From an uncultured Flavobacteriales bacterium (GTDB lineage: Bacteria; Bacteroidota; Bacteroidia; Flavobacteriales_D; Sanyastnellaceae), in assembly GCA_938092195.1 (NCBI GenBank), contig CALKHD010000215.1:1-5848 (forward strand): a stretch of 5,848 bases of DNA, written 5' to 3'. Of the stretch, positions 1-5,848 are shown piece after piece. Below the pieces are notes generated by a model. The model saw only the letters and a program-made list of their open reading frames with translations. It was not told the DNA's origin and searched no databases. The translations under genes and the position numbers were made by a program. The first letter of the stretch is position 1; every line of letters begins with the position of its first letter.

Positions 1-1
1 C

Positions 2-505
2 AAGTCCTTCCTTTGGGCCGACGACTTGGGCGCATATGACAGCATCTTGGATCTGCCGTTCGAAATTCCATTCTATGGCGCACACGTCTCAGGATTCACC
101 CTGCTGATGGCCGGCTCCATGTTCTTCTACATGGGTCAAACCATGTCGCAACAGGCGGCACCCACACAACCTGGCATGCCAGACATGCGGATCATGGCCA
201 AGATCATGCCGCTGTTCATGCTGTTCTTCTTCAACAAATTTGCGAGTGGATTGAGCCTGTACTACTTCATGGCCAACCTGGTCACCATTGGTCAGGTGGG
301 CGTTGTGAAGCGGTTCTTCATCGATGAAGACAAGATCCGTGAAAAGATCAAGGCCAAACAGGAAACCCCGAAACCAGAAAAGAAAAAAGGCGGGTTTGCC
401 CAAAGGCTCGAGGCCATGCAAAAAGAGCAGCAAAAGCGCGCTGATGAAATGAAGGACCAGCGCGACAAGGCCCGAAAGTCTCGGAACCAAAAGCGCAAGA
501 AATAA
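2..505 (+). CDS. yidC: Membrane protein insertase YidC, C-terminal part (5' end outside window)
   Basis: YidC/Oxa1/Alb3-family insertase, which places inner-membrane proteins into the bilayer alone or with SecYEG. The frame is open from base 2 (K-S-F-L-W-A-D-D), so the TTG at 26 is an internal codon, not a start. The 167 visible residues hold the end of the conserved insertase core: SILDLPFEIPFYG at about residues 14-26, then three hydrophobic segments at about 28-47, 65-80 and 83-103. The last contains the family hallmark GLSLYYFMANLVTIGQ. The final 60 or so residues form a charged, probably cytoplasmic tail with about 23 Lys/Arg and 11 Asp/Glu, including PKPEKKKGG and ending KSRNQKRKK. Basic tails of this kind are known to help some YidC/Oxa1 proteins bind ribosomes; that role is inferred here. 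The stop is TAA at 503-505, and a lipoprotein gene follows 13 bases later. Identification as YidC is confident; the N-terminal periplasmic domain cannot be seen. Confidence 0.96.
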   Translation, partial: KSFLWADDLGAYDSILDLPFEIPFYGAHVSGFTLLMAGSMFFYMGQTMSQQAAPTQPGMPDMRIMAKIMPLFMLFFFNKFASGLSLYYFMANLVTIGQVGVVKRFFIDEDKIREKIKAKQETPKPEKKKGGFAQRLEAMQKEQQKRADEMKDQRDKARKSRNQKRKK

Positions 506-518
506 CGCACTGCAGGAC

Positions 519-977
519 ATGCGACGCACGTTATTTGCTGCTTTGGCATTCGGGGCCCTCTCTGCCCTCTCCGCGTCGTGTCACGGCCCCAAGCATTACC
601 TCTCGCATTGCGACGGGCCCTGGCTTCGCTACGAGCGCACCATGTGCTTTGGCCAATGTCCCGCATTCACTTTGGAGGTGCAGTCGGACGGCACAGCATC
701 ATTCAAAGGCCGCGCCCACATCAAGCCCCTTGGTGAGCACCAAGCGCAGTGGTCGCCTTCCGACCTAGAGTTGCTGTCCCAAACTGCAGCAGAAATCCAC
801 CTTCATCGTTGGACAGGAACCTATGACAACCCCATGGTCATGGACCTCCCTGCGACCAAGCTCACGATGGGTGAGCACACGGTCTTTGACCGAATCGACG
901 GACCTGATTTGGACGTCCTCTACCGTCAAATGGACAGTTTGATACAAGCCACAACGTGGCTTCCGACGGGCCACTGA
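519..977 (+). CDS. Small DUF6438-type secreted lipoprotein
   Basis: A 152-residue exported protein of unknown function. The N-terminus has two Arg, then a hydrophobic stretch (residues 4-18), then SASC with Cys21 as the likely lipidation site. The -3 residue is Ser instead of the usual Leu/Val/Ile, so the lipobox is imperfect. The mature part contains YERTMCFGQCPAFTLEVQSD (about 38-57) followed by GTASFKGR. I recognise this as the signature of DUF6438 proteins: R-T-x-C-F-G-x-C-P, a beta-strand, then D-G-x-x-x-x-x-G. C43 and C47 are four residues apart and could form a disulfide or a metal site, which is inference. The rest is soluble with no membrane segment. ATG at 519 is chosen because it gives a complete signal sequence right after yidC. 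AGGA at 514-517 lies too close to the start to be a good ribosome binding site. The 13-base gap suggests cotranscription with yidC. The biochemical role is unknown. Confidence 0.85.
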   Translation: MRRTLFAALAFGALSALSASCHGPKHYLSHCDGPWLRYERTMCFGQCPAFTLEVQSDGTASFKGRAHIKPLGEHQAQWSPSDLELLSQTAAEIHLHRWTGTYDNPMVMDLPATKLTMGEHTVFDRIDGPDLDVLYRQMDSLIQATTWLPTGH

Positions 978-1091
978 TTGGCGGCAAATTCCATGGGACC
1001 ATTTCCCAATGCGGACGAAAGCCTCTCTCCTCCTATTTTCGCGCCGCAACTTTCCCCAGCATCGGGGCCGTTGCCTACGACGAACAACACC

Positions 1092-3308
1092 ATGAAGCAA
1101 CGCATCATCCTGCTGCTCTTTGCAGCTTTCCAACTCGCGGCGACCACAGCCAAGGCCGACGAAGGCATGTGGCTCCTCCACATGCTCCGACGCATCAACG
1201 AAGCCGAAATGCAAGAGATGGGCCTCAACCTGAGCGCCGAAGACATCTATTCATTGAACGAGGCTTGCCTGCGCGATGCCGTGATCACCCTCAACGGTGG
1301 CAGCTGCACAGCAGAGATCATTTCTGACCAAGGATTGGTTTTGACCAACCACCACTGCGCCTATGGTGCGATCCAAGGATTCAGTACCGTTGAAGACGAC
1401 ATCCTCACCAACGGATTCTGGGCCATGTCCATGGAAGAAGAAAAGCCCATCCCAGACTTCAGCGTGACTTTTTTGCAGCGCATTGAGGACATGACTGACC
1501 GGGTTTTAGCCGAGGTGACTGCAGACATGGACGAAGGGACCCGCCAACAGGCGATCCAAGCGGCCATTTCACAAATTGAAGAAGAAGAAAAAGGCATCAA
1601 CCCCGACTTCCGCCCTCAGGTGAAGTCCTTTTACCACGCCAACGAATTCTACTTGTTTGTGTACCGCGACTACAGCGACATCCGCCTCGTTGGCAACCCG
1701 CCAGAGAGCATTGGTAAGTTTGGTGGAGACACCGACAACTGGATGTGGCCCCGCCACACCGGTGACTTTTCCTTGCTCCGCATCTATTCTGGCGCCGACG
1801 GCAACCCCGCCGACTACAGTGAAGAAAACGTCCCCTACACGCCAAAGCGTCACTTGAAGGTGTCCTTGGACGGTGTAGACAATGGAGACTTCACCATGAT
1901 CATGGGTTACCCCGGAAGCACCGACCGCTTCTTGAGCAGCCATGGTGTGGAACAAGCCTTGGACCTCTACAACCCCAGCGTTGTGGACGTGCGTGACTTG
2001 AAGCTCAAGACCATGAAAACCCACATGGATGCCGACCCCGCTGTTCGCATTCAGTACGCGGCCAAGTATGCGCAAACGGCCAACTATTGGAAGTACTACA
2101 TCGGTCAGTCCAAAGGCCTCCGCGCATTGGACGTCTATGGCAAAAAGAAAGGCCTTGAAGATCAGTTTGCGGCTTGGATGGCCGAGGACCCAGCCCGTGA
2201 AGCCACCTACGGCGAGACCCTTGGTTTGCTTGAAGAGTACTACAACAACACCGACGCCACCGTGAAGGGCCAGGTGTATTCCTTGGAGGCTGGCCTGATT
2301 GGGTGCGATTTGATGTTGTTTGCCTACCGCGTTGCGGCCAATGGACCAGGCTTGCTCAGCGAAGACCCCGAGCGCGCCGCGAGGGCAACTGCTGGCTTGC
2401 AAGGACTCGCCGAAGGGTTCTTCAAAGACTACGATGCTGCAACCGACCGGGATTTGTTTGTGCAGCTCATGACCAAGTACATGGAAGACATCTCGGCAGA
2501 GCAACAGCCCTCCTTGTTCAACACTGTGCGCGACAAGTACAAGGGAGACTTCAACCGCTACGCTGACAAGATGTACCCCAAGAGCTTCTTGACCGACCCC
2601 ACTCGTTTTGCTGAGTTCCTCGCCAACCCCAGTCAGAAGGTGCTCGACAAGGACCTCGCATTGGCCGCAGCTTCGAGCATGATCGAAACCTACAGAAGCT
2701 ATTTCGCCTCACCAGAGCAAGCCAAGTACGACCGGAGCTACCGCCTGCTCACCGCAGGTCTGCGCGAAATGCAACCAGAAAAAATGTGGTACCCAGATGC
2801 CAACTCCACCATGCGCTTGAGCTATGGCACCGTGGGCGATTACGATCCAGCCGATGCGGTTCACTACGACTTTGTGACCACCGCCGAAGGCATCCTCCAA
2901 AAGAAGGACAACAGCAACCCAGAATTTGTGGTGGACCCCACCCTCGAGACCCTCATCCGCAACAAGGATTACGGACGCTATGCTGACGAAGAAGGCGACC
3001 TCGTTCTTTGCTTCATCTCTGGCAACGACATCACCGGAGGAAACTCCGGAAGCCCTGTTCTAAACGGAGACGGAGACCTCATTGGCTTGGCCTTTGACGG
3101 TAACTGGGAAGCCATGAGTGGCGACATCGCCTTTGAGCCAGAGCTCCAGCGCACCATCAGCGTGGACATCCGTTATGTGATGTGGGTGATCGACAAGATG
3201 GCCGGTGCCCAGAACCTCATCGACGAGATTGACTTTGTGACCACGCCCAAAGAGGTGAAAATGGAACTTCCTGCAGAGGTAGCGCCTTCCATGGAAAAAG
3301 GCCGCTGA
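1092..3308 (+). CDS. S46-family dipeptidyl-peptidase, DPP7-like
   Basis: Periplasmic or surface serine exopeptidase that removes dipeptides from peptide N-termini. The 738 residues fit the family (about 700-740). Residues 1-22 are a signal peptide: Lys/Arg start, hydrophobic core ILLLFAAF, AKA before the likely cleavage at 22/23. The mature part opens DEGMWLLHMLRRIN. The chymotrypsin-like triad is visible: His88 in LTNHHCAYG, Asp225 in WMWPRHTGDF, Ser652 in GGNSGSPVLNGDG. Asn216, Trp217 and Arg221 in the DNWMWPR segment, with Asn331, match residues known to hold the substrate N-terminus. The central helical domain spans roughly 290-570. Gly670 in AFDGNWEAMSGD sits where DPP7 has Gly and DPP11 has Arg, so hydrophobic P1 residues are the likely preference; Phe668 matches the Phe linked to P2 preference. 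ATG at 1092 is preferred over the in-frame TTG at 978, which abuts the previous stop and would bury the signal peptide under 38 Pro/Ser-rich residues. It is followed by a terminator and may have its own promoter in the 114-base leader. Confidence 0.95.
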   Translation: MKQRIILLLFAAFQLAATTAKADEGMWLLHMLRRINEAEMQEMGLNLSAEDIYSLNEACLRDAVITLNGGSCTAEIISDQGLVLTNHHCAYGAIQGFSTVEDDILTNGFWAMSMEEEKPIPDFSVTFLQRIEDMTDRVLAEVTADMDEGTRQQAIQAAISQIEEEEKGINPDFRPQVKSFYHANEFYLFVYRDYSDIRLVGNPPESIGKFGGDTDNWMWPRHTGDFSLLRIYSGADGNPADYSEENVPYTPKRHLKVSLDGVDNGDFTMIMGYPGSTDRFLSSHGVEQALDLYNPSVVDVRDLKLKTMKTHMDADPAVRIQYAAKYAQTANYWKYYIGQSKGLRALDVYGKKKGLEDQFAAWMAEDPAREATYGETLGLLEEYYNNTDATVKGQVYSLEAGLIGCDLMLFAYRVAANGPGLLSEDPERAARATAGLQGLAEGFFKDYDAATDRDLFVQLMTKYMEDISAEQQPSLFNTVRDKYKGDFNRYADKMYPKSFLTDPTRFAEFLANPSQKVLDKDLALAAASSMIETYRSYFASPEQAKYDRSYRLLTAGLREMQPEKMWYPDANSTMRLSYGTVGDYDPADAVHYDFVTTAEGILQKKDNSNPEFVVDPTLETLIRNKDYGRYADEEGDLVLCFISGNDITGGNSGSPVLNGDGDLIGLAFDGNWEAMSGDIAFEPELQRTISVDIRYVMWVIDKMAGAQNLIDEIDFVTTPKEVKMELPAEVAPSMEKGR

Positions 3309-3325
3309 TCGAATTCAGCCCCAAC

Positions 3326-3359
3326 AAAAAGCCCCGCCTGTTCAAGGCGGGGCTTTTTT
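3326..3359. terminator. Bidirectional rho-independent terminator between converging genes
   Basis: A perfect GC-rich inverted repeat: GCCCCGCC at 3331-3338 pairs with GGCGGGGC at 3346-3353. The T3339-A3345 pair can extend it inward, leaving a five-base loop. The stem is preceded by AAAAA (3326-3330) and followed by TTTTTT (3354-3359), which can pair with each other. On the plus strand it gives stem plus T-run 17 bases after the peptidase stop. On the minus strand the A-run becomes a T-run, placing a second intrinsic terminator about 30 bases after the ppc stop. One hairpin therefore probably ends both converging transcripts. Confidence 0.92.
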
Positions 3360-3388
3360 ATGCGACCCTCTTTTGATTCGCAACAGAA

Positions 3389-5848
3389 TCAGACTGCGTT
3401 CCGACCGGCATTGACGATGCCAAACATCGTGCGGACAATCAGCTTCTCCAGAGCCTCCTTCGGCCCCGGGGCTTCGCCCTGGCCATCGAGCCATTGAAGC
3501 GCAGCCTGTTGAATCACCAACAGAGGCAATATGATGGACTCTCTCAAGTCGATGGACTCGGCAATCGCTGGTGAACGTTCCATCAATTGAGATTGGCCCG
3601 TGATGCGCAACAGCAGACCTCGGGTCTGCTCGAATTCGGCTTTCACATTGCACCACAGATCGCCAAAGCGGGCATCCTTTTCCAAATGCGCTGTGAGCGC
3701 AAAGTTGCACTTCCTCATGCTCTGCATGCTGTTCTCCAGCAATGCCGCGAACAAGGGCTGATCGCGGTACAAGGCCGCGACTTCATCCAATCTCCCCTCC
3801 TTTTCCAACGAGGCCAATGCCACACCAATTCCATAGAAGCCGGGAACATTTTGCTTGAGCTGGCTCCATGAACCCACAAAAGGAATGGCCCTTAGGTCGT
3901 CCAGCGTTAATGGACCCTCCTTTTTTCGGCGGGTGGGTCGACTGGCAATGTTGGTGGCGCCATAGTGGCGAAGGGTGCCATAAGTCGACAGGTACTCCAT
4001 AAACGCCGGATGGTCCTTGAGCTGGGCGTACGCCTCATAACTTCGATCGGCCAGCGTATTCATCAATGCCCTTTGCTCCAAGGACCACTTGGATTGTTCA
4101 GGGTCAATCAGCCTGTGCTGCAACCCCGCAGTCAACAGCAACTCCATGTTGTAGGAAGCGCTTTGAGGCGTTCCAAAATTGGAGCTGATGGATTGGCCTT
4201 GAATCGTGGTTTGAACTTCGTTGGTTTGAACATCTGGCCCCAAGGATGCATAAAACCGGTGCGTGTTTCCACCCCCTCGCGCGGGAGGTCCGCCCCTGCC
4301 ATCAAAAAACACAACCTCGACCCCGAACTCTGCGCATACAGCAGAAAGAGACTCCTTGGCCTGATGAATGGACCAATTGGCCATGAGGTACCCGCCGTCT
4401 TTGGTGCCGTCGCTAAAGCCCAGCATCACATGTTGGACGTTGCTCCTGGTGGACACATGCTCTCGATATCTGTCGAGAGACAGGAGCTTTCTCATTTCAG
4501 AGGACGCACCAGCGAGGTCATCCACCGTTTCAAACAAGGGTGCCAGATCCAATTCCAAAGCCTGTCCCTTGTGGGCAACACGCGCCAGCGCAAACAGGCG
4601 AAGTACATCCACTGCGCCTCGACAATTGCTGATGATGAACCGGTGACAACCCCGAGGCCCATTGAACTGCTGAATGTCTCGGATGGTGGACATGACTTCG
4701 ACCACATCCTTCACCACATCATCTGTGGCCTCAGGCATGGCGTCATGGCTGTCCACAGCAAGCAACCCTTCCACGGATTCTGGCAGTCCAACAGCATCGG
4801 CAGCTTGCTTCAACACCCGGCTGTCTTGCCGAATGTCCATGGCGGCGAAATGGCGGCCAAACATGACCATGGACAGGCGCAATCGCGTGATGTCCTCGGC
4901 ATGTAGCCCGCCAAATTCAGACCTCACCTTGGCTTCGATCTCTTGCAAACCTTGAATGACTTCTTCTTCGTCAAAGACCCGGGTGTCCATGGACAAAATG
5001 GCCTCTTCTACGTTGGCTTGTAGTGAATCCAATGCCCCTTCCAATCCCTTGAAGGTGATGCGTCGTCGCAGTTGCTGGAACGCACGCCTGTAGCACCTCA
5101 ACAAGGTGAGCCTGAGCCGTCGGGCCACCCTCAAGGTGGTTCCTGCATCGACATAGGGATTGCCATCGCGGTCTCCACCCGGCCAAAAGCCCAACGTGAA
5201 GGCTTCGGCAGCCACCTCAGGGTCTGCTCCGGTCATGGAAGACACCTTCATGGCCAAGTTGGGAAGCGCCTCAAAAAAGACATGCTCCAAGTACCAAGTT
5301 TGGCGCACGGCTTCTTCATACGGCGTGGGCGCTTGTGCCTGAAAAAAGGGCGTCAGCCCCAACTGATGCAGCAAATTGTGCGCGGATTCCAAATCGCCAT
5401 TGCGCACCTCTGAAGTCAAGTCCGTGATGATCCCCAGAGCTGCCCCAGGATAGAACTGAGTAGGGTGAGCCGTCAGAACCACCCTGACCTTTTGAGTGGC
5501 CATGGCCCCTTTCATCTCCTCTTGCAATCCCCTCCGAACAATCCTTGGCATCACCCCTGCCAAAGACTCAGCCCCGTCCAGCTCATTCAACTTCTCATAC
5601 CGGGCATCCTCCAAGGCATCCACCAACACCACTTGTCGTTCGATGTATTGCACATAGCGAAACAGCAGCCCCATCTGATCGTCAGCTTGGATGTTTCCCT
5701 CTTCCATGTGTTCCAAAAGCAACTCCATGGGGGATCGGCCATCGGCCAGCCCTTGCCGACAAGCTTCAGCAAACAGAGGCACCCGCAGGCCCGTACCCCG
5801 AATGCCATCCAATGGAAGCGTGAGGAAGATGCTGTTGTAAACTTCAAA
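3389..5848 (-). CDS. ppc: Phosphoenolpyruvate carboxylase (5' end outside window)
   Basis: Cytoplasmic enzyme converting PEP and bicarbonate to oxaloacetate and phosphate, the anaplerotic entry to the TCA cycle. The 819 visible residues run to the window edge without a stop. They begin FEVYNSIFLTLPLDGIRGTG, so the TTG at 5812 is internal and only a short N-terminus is missing (E. coli PEPC has 883 residues). Counting from the first visible residue, the motifs in order are: LTAHPT (His128, the E. coli His138 equivalent); GFWPGGDRDGNP (220-231); FGRHFAAMDIRQD (330-342); MLGFSDGTKDGG (475-486, substrate-site Lys483); FDGRGGPPARGGG (515-527); RAIPFVGSWSQ (653-663); and the C-terminus GRNAV. Residues matching the E. 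coli aspartate-inhibition site appear kept: Arg524, Lys713, Arg769 and Asn817. Asp516 replaces E. coli His579. The gene converges with the peptidase gene on a shared terminator and ends with TGA at 3391-3389. The promoter lies outside the window. Confidence 0.97.
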   Translation of the reverse strand, partial: FEVYNSIFLTLPLDGIRGTGLRVPLFAEACRQGLADGRSPMELLLEHMEEGNIQADDQMGLLFRYVQYIERQVVLVDALEDARYEKLNELDGAESLAGVMPRIVRRGLQEEMKGAMATQKVRVVLTAHPTQFYPGAALGIITDLTSEVRNGDLESAHNLLHQLGLTPFFQAQAPTPYEEAVRQTWYLEHVFFEALPNLAMKVSSMTGADPEVAAEAFTLGFWPGGDRDGNPYVDAGTTLRVARRLRLTLLRCYRRAFQQLRRRITFKGLEGALDSLQANVEEAILSMDTRVFDEEEVIQGLQEIEAKVRSEFGGLHAEDITRLRLSMVMFGRHFAAMDIRQDSRVLKQAADAVGLPESVEGLLAVDSHDAMPEATDDVVKDVVEVMSTIRDIQQFNGPRGCHRFIISNCRGAVDVLRLFALARVAHKGQALELDLAPLFETVDDLAGASSEMRKLLSLDRYREHVSTRSNVQHVMLGFSDGTKDGGYLMANWSIHQAKESLSAVCAEFGVEVVFFDGRGGPPARGGGNTHRFYASLGPDVQTNEVQTTIQGQSISSNFGTPQSASYNMELLLTAGLQHRLIDPEQSKWSLEQRALMNTLADRSYEAYAQLKDHPAFMEYLSTYGTLRHYGATNIASRPTRRKKEGPLTLDDLRAIPFVGSWSQLKQNVPGFYGIGVALASLEKEGRLDEVAALYRDQPLFAALLENSMQSMRKCNFALTAHLEKDARFGDLWCNVKAEFEQTRGLLLRITGQSQLMERSPAIAESIDLRESIILPLLVIQQAALQWLDGQGEAPGPKEALEKLIVRTMFGIVNAGRNAV

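Noticed and set aside
89..666. Minus-strand frames opposite the end of yidC and the lipoprotein gene
   Set aside because: They are shadows of the rightward genes. One of them spans the yidC stop and the junction between two real genes, with no start context or family resemblance.
729..744. Near-palindrome CTTGGTG-AG-CACCAAG in the lipoprotein gene, sharing GGTGAGCAC with 870-878
   Set aside because: It is within coding sequence, the two-base loop is too tight for a stable hairpin, and two copies of a nine-base word in one gene are weak evidence for an operator.
1034..1041. TATTTTCG resembling the Bacteroidota -7 promoter element TAnnTTTG
   Set aside because: The last positions mismatch the consensus and no clear -33 TTTG or TTG lies at the right distance, so it is not listed as a feature.
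1569..2504. 311-codon open frame on the minus strand, opposite the S46 peptidase
   Set aside because: It lies wholly antisense to a well-supported gene. The translation is rich in Val/Gly/His with no recognisable domain, as expected from a mirrored biased codon pattern.
4460..4479. Inverted repeat CTCTCGA / TCGAGAG with a six-base loop
   Set aside because: It lies inside ppc coding sequence (the LSLDRYREH segment) with no T-run. Seven-base arms are expected a few times by chance in a window this size.
3965..4906. 313-codon open frame on the plus strand, opposite ppc
   Set aside because: It is fully antisense to ppc, whose conserved motifs run through the same bases. The product shows no domain or coherent hydrophobic pattern.
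5810..5812. TTG as the start codon of ppc
   Set aside because: The frame continues upstream with FEVYNSIFLTLP, which matches the conserved N-terminal region of related PEP carboxylases, so the true start is beyond the window.

Overview
This window looks like ordinary chromosomal DNA from a member of the Bacteroidota, possibly a GC-rich flavobacterium-like lineage. The evidence is the character of the genes. There is a YidC C-terminus with a long basic tail, a small DUF6438-type lipoprotein, an S46-family dipeptidyl-peptidase (a family best known from Bacteroidota and some Proteobacteria), and a PEP carboxylase whose active-site loop reads FDGRGGPPARGGG instead of the enterobacterial FHGRGGSIGRGG. 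Starts lack good Shine-Dalgarno sequences, as is usual in this phylum. By eye the base composition is GC-rich for the phylum. The placement is inferred from protein character, not from a marker gene.

Layout. Three genes run left to right: the 3' end of yidC (cut by the left edge), a small secreted lipoprotein 13 bases after it, and, after a leader of about 114 bases, a complete S46 peptidase. A strong GC-rich hairpin with A and T runs on either side closes this block and can act as a terminator in both directions. The rest of the window is one long leftward gene, ppc (phosphoenolpyruvate carboxylase). It converges on the same hairpin and runs off the right edge with only its extreme N-terminus missing.

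Function. YidC inserts inner-membrane proteins. The lipoprotein and the peptidase are both exported, so the rightward block is themed around the envelope. The peptidase would act in the periplasm, clipping dipeptides from the N-termini of imported peptides. Its S1-pocket position carries Gly within FDGNWEAMSGD, which points to a DPP7-type preference (hydrophobic P1 residues) over the DPP11 type (Asp/Glu). PEP carboxylase replenishes oxaloacetate from PEP and bicarbonate, and its four aspartate-feedback residues appear to be kept. Peptide use and anaplerosis both feed central metabolism, but nothing in the sequence links the two transcription units.

I found no RNA genes, mobile elements, CRISPR arrays, frameshifts or pseudogenes, and no gene-free stretch over 300 bases. 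I do not see an undescribed biological system here. The findings are modest points about specificity, start choice and lineage-specific residues.
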